A stretch of 64,000 nucleotides of DNA from UBA6522 sp963664945. Lineage in GTDB: Bacteria > Pseudomonadota > Gammaproteobacteria > Steroidobacterales > Rariloculaceae. The first letter of the stretch is position 1; each line of letters opens with the position of its first letter. Positions 53,409-62,283 of the stretch are shown in pieces. The stretch covers positions 2,604,001-2,668,000 of the forward strand of contig OY761822.1 of NCBI GenBank assembly GCA_963664945.1. The letters run 5' to 3'. The notes beneath the pieces were generated by a model. That model saw only the letters and a list, made by a program, of their open reading frames with translations, was not told where the DNA came from and did no database searches. The translations under genes were made by a program, and so were the position numbers.

Positions 53409-55037
53409 ATGAAGAACACAAGAGTCATTTCTGTCCTGGTTTTATTCCTTGCGCTGACAGTGGGTGGGCCTGGCCACACGCAGTTCGAAAATGTCGGAAC
53501 CATAGACTTCCCCACCTCGGCCACGGGGGAGGCGCAGCAGCACTTCCTGCGCGGTGTGGCGATCCTGCACAGTTTCGGCTGGAAACAGGCGATCGAGCAA
53601 TTCCGCGCCGCCCAGGCGGTCGATCCGGATTTCGCATTGGCCTACTGGGGCGAGACCCTTTCCTACAATCACCCGTTGCAGCCCGAAGTGAACGCCGAAT
53701 CGCCGCGGGATGCGCTTGCGCGGCTTGGGGCCACTACGGAAGAGCGCCTGGCCAAGGCGCCGACCGCACGGGAAAGGGGTTTGCTTGAAGCAGTCGAACT
53801 CCTTTGGGGAGATGGCAGTTGGCAGGAACGCCGGGTTGCCTACATGGATGCCATGGCCCGACTTTACGAGCAATACCCGGCGGACGATGAAATCGCCACC
53901 TTTTACGCGCTTTCCATGCTGAGCGGCGCGCGTGCGCTCGGCGACGACAGCCTGCGGCTGGAAATGCGGGCCGGCGCGATCGCGTTGGGTGTTCTGGAGC
54001 GCAATCCCAGCCATCCCGGCGCGGCCCACTTCGTGATTCATGCCTTCGATGATCCGCTCCACGCCCCCATTGCCCTGCCGGCGGCCCACGTCTTCGCAGA
54101 CATCGCTCCGGCGGTTTCCCACGCCCGCCACATGCCGACCCACATCTTCATCCAGCACGGCATGTGGGACCTGGTCTCCACTCACAACCAGTCCGCCTAC
54201 GACGCCGCTCAGGACCTTTGGCAGCCCGGAGACTCCGTGGGCGACGCCGTGCACGCGCTCGATTGGGGGCAGTACGGCGACCTGCAGCGGGGCGACTACG
54301 AAAAGGCCCGGCTGTGGATCGACCGCCTCGAGGCGATTATCGAGGCAAGCGAGGGTCAGGCCCGGGCGGTCGGCACGCTGCCGCTCATGGAAGCGCGCTA
54401 CATCGTTGAGACCGAGGAGTGGAAGGTCGACGAAATTACCGACGAAACCTCCGCCCATACGTTGCTCTCTACCGGACTCAGTGCGGTCAGAACCGGTGAC
54501 GTGGAGACCGCCCGGCGGGCCGAAGATGCGTTGGTGCGCCTGGTGGCCGCGGGGAGCGATGGCGGTGTCCTGCGGGCGGGGCGGAGCTGGGTGCAGGTCA
54601 TGCACAAGCAGGTCGCCGCGCTGGTGCGCGTTGCCGAGGGCGATGCCGACGGCGCCATACAGTCCATGGATGATGCCCTGGAGATCGTCGCGGGGATTCG
54701 GCCGCCCAATGGTGCTGCCGACCCGGTCAAACCGGCTTACGAGCTGTACGGAGAGATTCTCCTGGAACTCGGACGGCCGGAAGATGCGGCAGCCAGGTTC
54801 GAGACGTCGCTTCAACGCATGCCGAACAGGCCCCGTTCGGTGCTGGGCCTGGCACGGGCCCTGGAGCGGATGGGCGATGACGAAGGCGCCGCCGCGCAGT
54901 ACGAGATTCTCAACGCCATCTGGGACGGCCGCGATTCGTTCACCGGCCTGCGGGAGGCGCGGCGTTGCGTCCCTTGGCAATATTCCCGATATTGCCGGCG
55001 GGACGCGCCTTGCCACGAACCGCGTGGCTATCGCTGA
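53409..55037 (+). CDS. Exported tetratricopeptide-repeat protein
   Basis: A 542-residue protein with signal peptide (K-N-T-R-V-I-S-V-L-V-L-F-L-A-L, cleaved near 25). TPR-like helices begin with H-F-L-R-G-V-A-I-L-H-S-F-G-W-K-Q-A-I-E-Q-F and A-Q-A-V-D-P-D-F-A-L-A-Y-W-G, and resume near 430-520 (Y-E-L-Y-G-E-I-L-L-E-L-G-R-P-E-D-A). A middle A-R-H-M-P-T-H-I-F-I-Q motif is shared by a family of uncharacterised TPR proteins. The last 30 residues (with C-V-P-W-Q-Y and C-H-E-P) are unlike the rest and may follow a frameshift. Confidence 0.82.
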   Translation: MKNTRVISVLVLFLALTVGGPGHTQFENVGTIDFPTSATGEAQQHFLRGVAILHSFGWKQAIEQFRAAQAVDPDFALAYWGETLSYNHPLQPEVNAESPRDALARLGATTEERLAKAPTARERGLLEAVELLWGDGSWQERRVAYMDAMARLYEQYPADDEIATFYALSMLSGARALGDDSLRLEMRAGAIALGVLERNPSHPGAAHFVIHAFDDPLHAPIALPAAHVFADIAPAVSHARHMPTHIFIQHGMWDLVSTHNQSAYDAAQDLWQPGDSVGDAVHALDWGQYGDLQRGDYEKARLWIDRLEAIIEASEGQARAVGTLPLMEARYIVETEEWKVDEITDETSAHTLLSTGLSAVRTGDVETARRAEDALVRLVAAGSDGGVLRAGRSWVQVMHKQVAALVRVAEGDADGAIQSMDDALEIVAGIRPPNGAADPVKPAYELYGEILLELGRPEDAAARFETSLQRMPNRPRSVLGLARALERMGDDEGAAAQYEILNAIWDGRDSFTGLREARRCVPWQYSRYCRRDAPCHEPRGYR

Positions 55038-55175
55038 TGCGACAGAACAGGCTTGACTCGACACTAGCGCTGAATCGACCTGATCCGCAATTTTCGGTTG
55101 GATAGCGCACCAGGGACGGTCGGCGCTATCCGAGATGGCTCTACCGGGCCTGGAAGGACTCGAGAACTCAGGCGA

Positions 55176-55772
55176 TCAGGACCTGAGAGTTTCGGCGAGC
55201 CGGGCGACTCGCCGTCCCAGCGCGGTGGCGAGCGCCTGTTCGTCGCCGGACAGCGACCGGTTCCAGTCCAGCTCGACGTGGGAGGCGCCATACGGCCCAC
55301 CGCCGGTGCGCGTGGCGCTGACCTGCGGTTCGGAATAGGGGATGCCGGTCCAGAGCATGCCGTGATGGATCAGCGGCAGGGCCATGGTCAGCAGCGTCGT
55401 CTCCTGTCCGCCGTGCATCGAACCGGTGCTGGTAAACAACCCGAAGGGTTTGTCCGCGAGCGCGCCCTTCAACCAAAGCCCTGAGGTGGAGTCCAGGAAG
55501 TACTTGAGCGCGGCCGCCATGTTGCCGAACCGCGTCGGGCTCCCCAGCAGCAGGCCGTCGCATTCGGCCAGGTCTTCAAGGGTGGCAAATGGCGGACCGG
55601 AATCCGGAATCGGGGGATCGACCGCCTCGGCCGTGGACGATACCGGCGGCACGGTACGCACGATCGCCTCCGCCCCGGTGGCTTCCGCCCCCCGTGCGGC
55701 GAATCGCGCCAGCTCCGCCGTTCGTCCCTTGAGCGAGTAGTAAAGGACGAGAATTTTCGCGTCGGATGCCAT
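55176..55772 (-). CDS. WrbA-type NAD(P)H:quinone oxidoreductase
   Basis: Flavodoxin-fold quinone reductase, 198 residues. FMN phosphate loop Y-Y-S-L-K-G-R-T-A-E near 11-20; G-S-P-T-R-F-G-N-M-A-A at 78-88 and S-T-G-S-M-H-G-G-Q-E-T-T near 115 are the WrbA signatures, and H-H-G-M-L-W-T-G follows. It ends convergently with the TPR gene and lies two bases after the ArsC-like gene, so the two form an operon. Confidence 0.92.
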   Translation of the reverse strand: MASDAKILVLYYSLKGRTAELARFAARGAEATGAEAIVRTVPPVSSTAEAVDPPIPDSGPPFATLEDLAECDGLLLGSPTRFGNMAAALKYFLDSTSGLWLKGALADKPFGLFTSTGSMHGGQETTLLTMALPLIHHGMLWTGIPYSEPQVSATRTGGGPYGASHVELDWNRSLSGDEQALATALGRRVARLAETLRS

Positions 55773-55774
55773 TT

Positions 55775-56125
55775 CTACGGAAACAATTCCAGGACCTGTT
55801 CCGGCGGGCGGCCGATGCGCGCCGCCTTGGCCGTTTCCACGATGGGCCGCTGAATCAGCACGGGGTGGGCGGTCATCAAGTCAATGAGAGTGGTGTCGCT
55901 GGCCGTCGCGAGATCGACACGTGCCGACTTGAATGCCTGTTCCTCTTTCCGGACCAGGCCACGGGCGGGCAGCCGGAGTTTTTCAAGCAGTCCGGCCAGT
56001 ACGGCGGTATCCGGCGGCGTCTTGAGATACTCGATGACCTCCACTTCAATGCCCCTGGACTCGAGCAGCGCCATCGTCGCGCGGGACTTGGAACATTGGG
56101 GATTGTGATAGATTCTGGGTTTCAC
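55775..56125 (-). CDS. ArsC-family (glutaredoxin-coupled) arsenate reductase-like protein
   Basis: A 116-residue thioredoxin-fold protein. The active-site Cys is in H-N-P-Q-C-S-K-S-R at 7-15; V-R-K-E-E near 60 and I-Q-R-P-I-V near 91 provide the conserved arginines. These fit ArsC of the arsenate reductase type rather than Spx/YffB. No other ars genes are nearby, so a general oxidoreductase role with the adjacent WrbA-like protein is possible. Confidence 0.88.
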   Translation of the reverse strand: MKPRIYHNPQCSKSRATMALLESRGIEVEVIEYLKTPPDTAVLAGLLEKLRLPARGLVRKEEQAFKSARVDLATASDTTLIDLMTAHPVLIQRPIVETAKAARIGRPPEQVLELFP

Positions 56126-56239
56126 GCAGGTCCTCCGCCGGGTCGGTTGACGCGGAATCGGGTCGCGTTGACAGGCCCGAACTTGACGGCAATCCGGCGG
56201 GCCTGATACGTTCCCGCTTGGGCATTTCCGGGTTATTCG

Positions 56240-56527
56240 ATGAGTTTTCGAGGCGCTATCATACTCCTCACGTTGATGCTTGCGTCATGTGCTGCGGGTC
56301 CCCCGGTCCAGGAGATGAGCAACGCGCGCCAGGCGATCGCCGCCGCGGAGGAATCGGATGCGGCCACGCTGGCGCCGGACGAACTGAACGAGGCCAGGCG
56401 CCTGCTGGAAGAGGCCGAGTCCCAACTCCGCGAACGAAACTACGGGCTGGCGCAAACCAGCGCGATGCGCGCGAGGGACCGCGCTGTCGAAGCGCTGCAG
56501 GCGAGCCAGGCCGGCGACCGGGAATAG
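56240..56527 (+). CDS. DUF4398 lipoprotein
   Basis: A 95-residue outer-membrane or periplasmic lipoprotein. The signal ends in the lipobox L-A-S-C (Cys17). The mature part is a helical hairpin of the DUF4398 type: S-N-A-R-Q-A-I-A-A-A-E-E, L-A-P-D-E-L-N-E-A-R-R-L-L and M-R-A-R-D-R-A-V-E-A-L. Function unknown; some relatives precede OmpA-family genes, which is not the case here. Confidence 0.85.
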   Translation: MSFRGAIILLTLMLASCAAGPPVQEMSNARQAIAAAEESDAATLAPDELNEARRLLEEAESQLRERNYGLAQTSAMRARDRAVEALQASQAGDRE

Positions 56528-56575
56528 CCCCGGAACTATCCGCGACCGCGACGGCCCGCACTTGTCGAACCCCCA

Positions 56576-56639
56576 CCCGCGCCCTCCGGCCCGCCGCCGA
56601 TGAACGCCGCCCGCGCCCTCCGGCCCGCGGCCAATGAAC
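56576..56639. repeat. Two GC-rich repeats with 34-bp period before the acylphosphatase gene
   Basis: Two copies beginning CCCGCGCCCTCCGGCCCGC at 56576 and 56610, differing at two or three positions. Confidence 0.75.
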
Positions 56640-56646
56640 CCTGTCC

Positions 56647-56931
56647 GTGATCGGCGCCGTGGATGAGCAAGCCGTTCGCTGCTTCGTGTCCGGGCGCGTC
56701 CAGGGTGTCTGGTACCGGGCGACCACCGCGCGTCAGGCAGAACAGTTGTCTCTGCGGGGGTCGGCCAGGAACCTCGCCGACGGCACCGTCGAGGTTATCG
56801 CGGCAGGTGAGCCGGAGGCGATTGCGCAGCTTTGCGCCTGGCTGTGGGACGGTCCTTCGGGCGCCGGGGTGACAGGCGTGGAAGTACAGGAGTGGAACGA
56901 TCCCGTGGCGCCCGGATTCCGGATTCTCTGA
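56647..56931 (+). CDS. acyP: Acylphosphatase
   Basis: Small alpha/beta enzyme that hydrolyses acyl phosphates, 94 residues. The phosphate-binding loop V-S-G-R-V-Q-G-V-W-Y-R has the catalytic Arg (V-Q-G-V-x-Y-R), and the catalytic Asn is in A-R-N-L-A-D-G-T-V-E-V. The start is a GTG at 56647; an internal GTG 12 bases later is possible. Flanked on both sides by repeats with a 34-bp period. Confidence 0.92.
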   Translation: MIGAVDEQAVRCFVSGRVQGVWYRATTARQAEQLSLRGSARNLADGTVEVIAAGEPEAIAQLCAWLWDGPSGAGVTGVEVQEWNDPVAPGFRIL

Positions 56932-56969
56932 CCGGGGCATCCAGGCCGGGCCCGTTTGCACCTGACCCC

Positions 56970-57090
56970 GGGATTCCGGCCCGCCGTTCCCCGACCCGGA
57001 AATTCTGGTCGAGCCCGCCGTTCTCCGGCCCCGGAACTCAGGTGGATCCCGCCGTTCTCCGGCCTCGCAATTCCGGTCAGACCCGTTTCG
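56970..57090. repeat. About 3.5 copies of a 34-bp tandem repeat
   Basis: Units at 56970, 57004, 57038 and a partial one at 57072 share CCCGCCGTTCTCCGGCC. The last partial copy enters the 3' end of proS. The unit resembles the repeats at 56576-56639. Confidence 0.75.
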
Positions 57091-58786
57091 ACGCCATGAA
57101 ATCCACGATCGAGTCCAGCGCGACCATCTTGATCGCATCGTCCCGGCGCGATTTGTACTCGATCTCGCCGCGGTCCAGGCCCCTTTCCCCGATGACCAGG
57201 CGGTGGGGAATGCCGATCAGGTCCGCGTCCGCGAACTTCGAGCCGGGGCGCTGATCGCGGTCGTCCACCAGCACCTCCAGACCCGCGGTTTGCAACCGCC
57301 CGGCAAATTCGTCGGTGGCTTCGCGCACCCGGTAGGACCGGTCCAGGTTGATCGGAATCACGATGACGTCGAACGGCGCGATGGCATCCGGCCAGATGAT
57401 GCCGCGTGCATCGTTGCTCTGTTCGATGGCTGCCGCCGCAACGCGCGTCACGCCGATGCCGTAGCAGCCCATGTGCACGGTACGGGGACGGCCGCCGGAG
57501 TCCAGAACGGTAGCGCCCATGGACGTGCTGTACTTGGTGCCAAGCTGGAATATGTGCCCCACCTCGATGCCTCGGGCGACGGTCAGCGGCCCGCCACCGC
57601 CCGGGCTGGGATCCCCGGCGGTGACGTTGCGCAGGTCCGCCACCGCGGGCAGGGGCAGGTCGCGCTCCCAGTTGACGCCCGTGTAGTGGTATTCGGCCTG
57701 ATTGGCTCCACAGGCGAAGTCGCTGAGTTGCGCCGCCGACCGATCGACACAGGTGGGCAGATCCAGGCCGAGCGGACCCAGCGACCCGGGGGCGACGCCT
57801 GCCGCGTCCTCGACCTGCGCCGCCGACAGCATGCGAAGCGGCGTGGCGACGGCATCCAGCGCCTGGGCCTTGTGAGCGTTCAACTCGTGGTCGCCGCGCA
57901 GTACAAGCGCCACGGCCGGAGTCTCGGCGCCCGCAACCAGCAGGGTCTTCAGGCACTGCCGAGGCGTCAATTCAAGGAACTCGCATAGGTCGGCTATGCT
58001 GCGCACGCCCGGTGTGGCGATACTGCGCAACTCCTGGGCGGGGGCCGCGGGGCGCAGTTCGGCGCACGGCACGACCGGGACCATTTCCACGTTGGCGGCA
58101 AAGCCATCGTCCTCCGAATAGGCGATGGCGTCTTCGCCCGAATCGGCGAGCACGTGGAACTCCTCGGACTGGCTGCCGCCGATCGCGCCGGAGTCGGCCT
58201 GAACGATCCGGTAATTCAGTTGCAGCCGATCGAAGATTCTGGAATAGGCGCGGCGCATGACCCGGTAGGCCTCTTCCAGGCCTTCTTCATCCAGATCGAA
58301 CGAATAGGCGTCCTTCATCACGAATTCCCGCGCCCGCATGACGCCGAACCGGGGCCTGATCTCGTCCCTGAACTTGGTCTGTATCTGGTAGTAGTTCACC
58401 GGAAGCTGCCGGTAGCTCTTGAGCTCGGTTCGGGCGATGTCCGTGATGACCTCCTCATGGGTGGGCCCAAGGCAGAAGGCGCGCTTGTGCCGGTCCTTCA
58501 GCCTGAGCAACTCGGGGCCGAAGTCCTCCCAGCGGCCCGACTCGCGCCACAGTTCCGCGGGCTGGACGCCGGGCATCGAGACTTCCAGCGCCCCGGCCCG
58601 GTTCATTTCCTCGCGCACGGTCCGCTCGATCCTGCGCAGCACCCTTACGCCCAGGGGAAGCCAGCTATACAGCCCGGACGCGAGCCGGCGGATGAGGCCG
58701 GCGCGCAGCATGAGCTGATGACTGGTCACCTCCGCATCCGACGGTGCTTCCCTGAAGGTCGTGAGGGGTAATTGAGAGAGCCGCAT
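57077..58786 (-). CDS. proS: Prolyl-tRNA synthetase (bacterial type with editing insert)
   Basis: Class II synthetase charging tRNA-Pro, 569 residues. Opening S-Q-L-P-L-T-T-F-R-E-A-P, motif 1/2 region G-P-T-H-E-E-V-I-T-D, T-K-F-R-D-E-I-R-P-R-F-G and K-D-A-Y-S-F-D. The YbaK-like editing insert lies at about 230-390. The C-terminal anticodon domain ends in a class-typical segment. The ATG 58786 gives M-R-L-S-Q-L-P; codons upstream to 58849 are not conserved. The IS lies just upstream, from 58866, so its promoter must be within about 80 bases or inside the IS. Confidence 0.95.
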   Translation of the reverse strand: MRLSQLPLTTFREAPSDAEVTSHQLMLRAGLIRRLASGLYSWLPLGVRVLRRIERTVREEMNRAGALEVSMPGVQPAELWRESGRWEDFGPELLRLKDRHKRAFCLGPTHEEVITDIARTELKSYRQLPVNYYQIQTKFRDEIRPRFGVMRAREFVMKDAYSFDLDEEGLEEAYRVMRRAYSRIFDRLQLNYRIVQADSGAIGGSQSEEFHVLADSGEDAIAYSEDDGFAANVEMVPVVPCAELRPAAPAQELRSIATPGVRSIADLCEFLELTPRQCLKTLLVAGAETPAVALVLRGDHELNAHKAQALDAVATPLRMLSAAQVEDAAGVAPGSLGPLGLDLPTCVDRSAAQLSDFACGANQAEYHYTGVNWERDLPLPAVADLRNVTAGDPSPGGGGPLTVARGIEVGHIFQLGTKYSTSMGATVLDSGGRPRTVHMGCYGIGVTRVAAAAIEQSNDARGIIWPDAIAPFDVIVIPINLDRSYRVREATDEFAGRLQTAGLEVLVDDRDQRPGSKFADADLIGIPHRLVIGERGLDRGEIEYKSRRDDAIKMVALDSIVDFMASKRV

Positions 58787-58853
58787 GCCTTCCCTTGCCT
58801 TGTTTCCGAACCCGCGCATTGTAGGGTATTCGACCCGCTGGCGCGTCAATCGG

Positions 58854-58865
58854 GGCCGCGCAACC
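58854..58865. repeat. 12-bp target duplication, left copy
   Basis: GGCCGCGCAACC here and at 60992-61003, immediately outside the inverted repeats of the IS. Confidence 0.9.
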
Positions 58866-60991
58866 AGGCCTATCCAAAAGTCCCGGTCCGGTTGGTTCCG
58901 GTGAGGCTGAGCGATGGGTCCGACGGGGATGTGTGGCTGTAGCGGAGGGGTCGCCGGTCGGTCCAGGGCGGTGGGGAGGCGTTGAGCGGGTTTGCTCGGG
59001 GGTATGGGTTGGTGCCTGGGCGCTGAGTAGGCGCGGCGCGCACGGGGATGCCGCGGCGCGGCCGGGCGGTGCGCCGTCGGGGGTCCGCGGGGTGCCCGGT
59101 CAGGGCGGCGCGGGGGTCAGGATGGCGTCGAGCGCATCCTGCGGGCGTGCGGCGTAGTGGCGGTTTGCCTGGGGGATGTAGTCGAAGTGGCCGATCGCGC
59201 GCACGATGGAGATCGCGGCGTTGCTGAGCGCCGCCAGGTTTTGCGGCAGATGCCCGGCCGCGGCGCGGCAGCGGTCCTCGTCGTAGCTGAAGTCGCGCAC
59301 GTAGTGAACCCGGTTCTCCACTTCCCAGTGGCGGCGCACGATGTTCAACAGTTCGTCGGGTCCGGCCTCCTCGACGCCGAGCGAGGTGAGCCCGTAGGCG
59401 ATCTCGCGGGTGCTTTCCCCGGTCTTGACCACGACGCGCTCGCGCTGCACGCGCAGCGCCTGACGGCGTGCGGGCAGATCGCACCGCCCGTCCCACTTGG
59501 CGGGCGTGAGGTCGAAGGCCGCGCAGCGGCGGGTCTCCAGCCGCCCATGGGCCTTGTGCAGCGCCTCGGCGCTCCAGCGCGCCTGGCTCCAGTCGATGTC
59601 CGCCAGGTCCTCGCGAATGCTCGGCTGGTTGCCCTTCACGGCGGTGATCGCGTAGTCGGCCTTGCACTCCTCCACCAAGCAGCGCGCCGTGTCGTGTTGG
59701 GCGTGGATGGCGTCGAGCGTGACGACGCGCCCGGCGAGGTCCAGTTGCCGCGCCAGTTCGCGCACCGCCGGGATCTCGTTGCTTTTGGCGCCGATGCGCA
59801 CCTGCCCGAGCACCAGGCCGCTGCCGTGCTCCACCGCGGCCACCATCATCTGGCGTTCGCCCTCGGTCCGCCTGGAGGCGCCGCGCACGTCCTTGCCGTC
59901 CATGGCCACCGGCGCAAGCCCGGCATGCTGGGCGCTCCAGGCGCGCAGCGCCCGATCCAGAGTGTCCGGCGGCAGCTTCGAGAGGATGTAATGGAAGGTC
60001 GAGGCAGCGGGCACTGTGTAGCACTGGCGCGTCGGGCTGAAGAACCCGCCCACCGCACGGCGCTGCGCCTCGTCGAGCCGGGCGGCGAACTCCCCGAACG
60101 CGCTCACGCCGCGATACCCGGCCAGGCGCGCCGCGATCATGATCGTCAGGTAGCTCGCCAAGCTGTAGCGCTGCCCGCGCCGTTTGCGAAAATCCTCCAT
60201 CTCCCCGAGAAAGTCGTGAAGACTGCGCAATTGCCCCGCCGGCATCGGCGCCTCGCGCACCTCCACGGGCTCGCGCCCATCGCGTAGCGCCTCGCGGGCG
60301 CCGGCTTCAAGCTCGTACACGTAAACCTCCTTGGGCTGGCCGTGCTCGCGCCACCGCGCCGGGCTGCCGTACACCCGCGAATAACCGCGCGTCAGGCCCA
60401 GCATCCGCCAGTTCGACGCCCGGTAGCAAACCCCCGAAAACCGCGACGGGTCCACGAACGTCTCCGCCAACAGCACCGGGAAACCGTGCATCGCGCGCAT
60501 GTCCCCCGACAGCCGGCGCAGACTCAGACCCAGCACCCGAGAGGCCAGGTTGCGTACCTCCCCCTTGCCCACCAGCAACGCGAAACGGCTGTTGTTCGCG
60601 ATCAGCTTCAGCCGCCGAAACTGCCGCTCCGGCGGCCAACCCAGCCACTCGTCCCGAACCCCGACCTTGAACGCGCCCGCCGTCCAGCCCAGCAGCGCAA
60701 CCCGGCTCCCGCCGCATACCGCCACGTGACGCAGCGACTGACCGAACAATCCCTTGTACGGCAAATAGTGAAACTCCCTCATCAGCGCGTCCCAACGCCG
60801 CCGCTCCGCCACGCCGCGCACCGGGCGCACCCACACATCGCGCAACTTCAACCGGCCACGGGAAAACACCGAGATCACCATGACCCCCTTTATGCCACAA
60901 CGACTTCTGAATAGCCAGACCTTGCACAGCCTGACCGCTTCCCTCACCGTTTACAGCCTCAGGCTATACGCCCCGACTTTTGGAGAGCCCT
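58866..60991 (-). mobile_element. ISAs1-like insertion sequence encoding a DruA-transposase fusion
   Basis: A 2126-bp element. The terminal inverted repeats are 21 bp with 17 matches (AGGCCTATCCAAAAGTC at 58866; complement AGGGCTCTCCAAAAGTC ending at 60991). It is flanked by a 12-bp target duplication, so the ends are exact. It carries a single gene (59100-60881, minus). Between the left repeat and the gene stop, 58887-59099, there is only GC-rich non-coding sequence. The intact gene and perfect duplication point to a recent insertion between proS and the uracil-DNA glycosylase gene. Confidence 0.92.
59100..60881 (-). CDS. DUF4338 (DruA-like) domain fused to ISAs1-family transposase
   Basis: A 593-residue protein. 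Residues 20-200 match DUF4338, the DruA domain of Druantia type I: F-H-Y-L-P-Y-K-G-L-F-G, L-G-W-T-A-G-A-F-K-V, I-A-N-N-S-R-F and G-V-C-Y-R-A-S-N-W. From about 220 the DDE transposase of ISAs1/H-repeat type follows: V-A-M-D-G-K-D-V-R near 347, K-S-N-E-I-P-A-V near 390, V-V-T-L-D-A-I-H-A-Q, and V-K-G-N-Q-P-S-I; catalytic acids sit in these blocks. The join is in-frame without a stop. ATG 60881 is chosen; the frame opens at 60947. The DruA part is probably a nucleic-acid-binding or nuclease component of transposition. Confidence 0.9.
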   Translation of the reverse strand: MVISVFSRGRLKLRDVWVRPVRGVAERRRWDALMREFHYLPYKGLFGQSLRHVAVCGGSRVALLGWTAGAFKVGVRDEWLGWPPERQFRRLKLIANNSRFALLVGKGEVRNLASRVLGLSLRRLSGDMRAMHGFPVLLAETFVDPSRFSGVCYRASNWRMLGLTRGYSRVYGSPARWREHGQPKEVYVYELEAGAREALRDGREPVEVREAPMPAGQLRSLHDFLGEMEDFRKRRGQRYSLASYLTIMIAARLAGYRGVSAFGEFAARLDEAQRRAVGGFFSPTRQCYTVPAASTFHYILSKLPPDTLDRALRAWSAQHAGLAPVAMDGKDVRGASRRTEGERQMMVAAVEHGSGLVLGQVRIGAKSNEIPAVRELARQLDLAGRVVTLDAIHAQHDTARCLVEECKADYAITAVKGNQPSIREDLADIDWSQARWSAEALHKAHGRLETRRCAAFDLTPAKWDGRCDLPARRQALRVQRERVVVKTGESTREIAYGLTSLGVEEAGPDELLNIVRRHWEVENRVHYVRDFSYDEDRCRAAAGHLPQNLAALSNAAISIVRAIGHFDYIPQANRHYAARPQDALDAILTPAPP

Positions 60992-61003
60992 GGCCGCGCA
61001 ACC
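60992..61003. repeat. 12-bp target duplication, right copy
   Basis: GGCCGCGCAACC, identical to 58854-58865. Confidence 0.9.
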
Positions 61004-61042
61004 ATGTTAAGCTCGCGCCCATGAAAGGCTCCGAGGATCCCG

Positions 61043-61786
61043 ATGACCAATCCTGGGGTGCGGGAGCGGTATCTGGAGGCGATGGGCATCCCCGTCTGGG
61101 TCCTGCGGGAGGCCGCCGACCCGGAGCCGGCAGCCGGCGAAGTCAAGGCGTCAGATGCCGGCGGAGCCGACCCGCGGGAGGCCGTACCCGCTTCGGGTGA
61201 GCCCGACGCGCCCGCATCCGAGCGTGCCGCCGACTGGAGCGAATTGCAGGAGGCGGTGCGCACCTGCACCAGGTGCGCCCTGCATGAAGGCCGCACCCAG
61301 ACCGTTTTCGGCGTCGGCAGCCGGACTGCCGATCTGCTGATCATCGGCGAAGCCCCGGGGGCGGAGGAAGACCGAAGGGGCGAACCCTTCGTGGGCCGCG
61401 CCGGGCAGTTGCTCAACGCCATGCTCGCCGCGATCCATCTCGCCCGCGAGGAGGTGTACATCGCCAATATTCTCAAGTGCCGGCCTCCCAACAACCGCGA
61501 TCCCAGGACCGACGAGCAGGCGACCTGCACGCCCTACCTGCAACGTCAGATCGACCTGTTGCGGCCCAGGGTCATCCTGGCGCTGGGCCGGGTCGCCGCG
61601 CAGTGGCTGTTGCGGTCCGATGCGCCCATCGGCCGGCTGAGGGGGCGCACGTTCGAGTACGGCAGTCACTCCACGCCGCTGGTGGTGAGTTACCACCCGG
61701 CCTACCTGTTGCGCAGCCCGCTGCAGAAGTCCAGGTCGTGGGAAGACCTGAAAAGCGTGAAACGCCTATTGAAAGATCCCCGATGA
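61043..61786 (+). CDS. Family 4 uracil-DNA glycosylase (Fe-S)
   Basis: DNA repair enzyme removing uracil, 247 residues. A low-complexity N-terminal 65 residues precede the domain. Cluster cysteines: C-T-R-C near 75, then K-C-R-P-P and a late Cys in A-T-C-T-P-Y-L. Active-site motif G-E-A-P-G-A-E-E-D-R-R-G-E-P-F-V-G-R-A-G and the second motif S-Y-H-P-A-Y-L-L. It overlaps rimI as ATGA. The IS ends 40-50 bases upstream of its start. Confidence 0.93.
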   Translation: MTNPGVRERYLEAMGIPVWVLREAADPEPAAGEVKASDAGGADPREAVPASGEPDAPASERAADWSELQEAVRTCTRCALHEGRTQTVFGVGSRTADLLIIGEAPGAEEDRRGEPFVGRAGQLLNAMLAAIHLAREEVYIANILKCRPPNNRDPRTDEQATCTPYLQRQIDLLRPRVILALGRVAAQWLLRSDAPIGRLRGRTFEYGSHSTPLVVSYHPAYLLRSPLQKSRSWEDLKSVKRLLKDPR

Positions 61787-62283
61787 TCGCTGCGCTGCAA
61801 CCGCGAATCGAGATTCGCGCGATGTCGACCCGGGACCTGCGGGGCGTGGCCGCGGTCGAGCAGGCCAGCTATGAATTCCCGTGGAGCCCGGGCATTTTCA
61901 GGGACTGTCTGCTGGCGGGTTACCAATGCCTGGTGCTGGTGGCCGAGGGCGACATCAACGGCTACGCCATCATGTCGGTGGCGGCCCGCGAGGCGCATAT
62001 CCTGAATCTGTGCGTGCACCCGGAATTGCAACGGCGCGGATTCGGGCGGCAACTGCTGTACGCGCTGTGTACCCGCGCCGACTCGCTGGGCGTCGAGCGG
62101 GCCTTTCTGGAGGTTCGCCCTTCCAACGCCGCCGCGGTCAAACTCTACACCTCCGCCGGATTCGAGCAGATCGGTGTGCGCCCGTCCTACTACCAGGCCG
62201 ACGGCGGCCGGGAGGACGCCGTTATTTTCGCTGCCGGGATCAGCGATGCACTCAGGGAGATAGGCGAGACAGACGTTCTCTGA
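61783..62283 (+). CDS. rimI: Ribosomal protein alanine N-acetyltransferase RimI
   Basis: GNAT acetyltransferase that modifies the N-terminus of ribosomal protein S18, 166 residues. A-E-G-D-I-N-G-Y-A-I-M, then L-N-L-C-V-H-P-E-L-Q-R-R-G-F-G-R-Q-L-L with the acetyl-CoA loop, and L-E-V-R-P-S-N-A-A-A-V-K-L-Y with G-F-E-Q-I-G-V-R-P-S-Y-Y. It is translationally coupled to the glycosylase gene and overlaps the valS 3' end by 32 bases. Confidence 0.92.
   Translation: MIAALQPRIEIRAMSTRDLRGVAAVEQASYEFPWSPGIFRDCLLAGYQCLVLVAEGDINGYAIMSVAAREAHILNLCVHPELQRRGFGRQLLYALCTRADSLGVERAFLEVRPSNAAAVKLYTSAGFEQIGVRPSYYQADGGREDAVIFAAGISDALREIGETDVL

Noticed and set aside
54960..55056. Frameshift at the end of the TPR protein
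   Set aside because: The alternative frame also ends within 20 codons and no family motif decides between them, so the longer frame is kept with a note.
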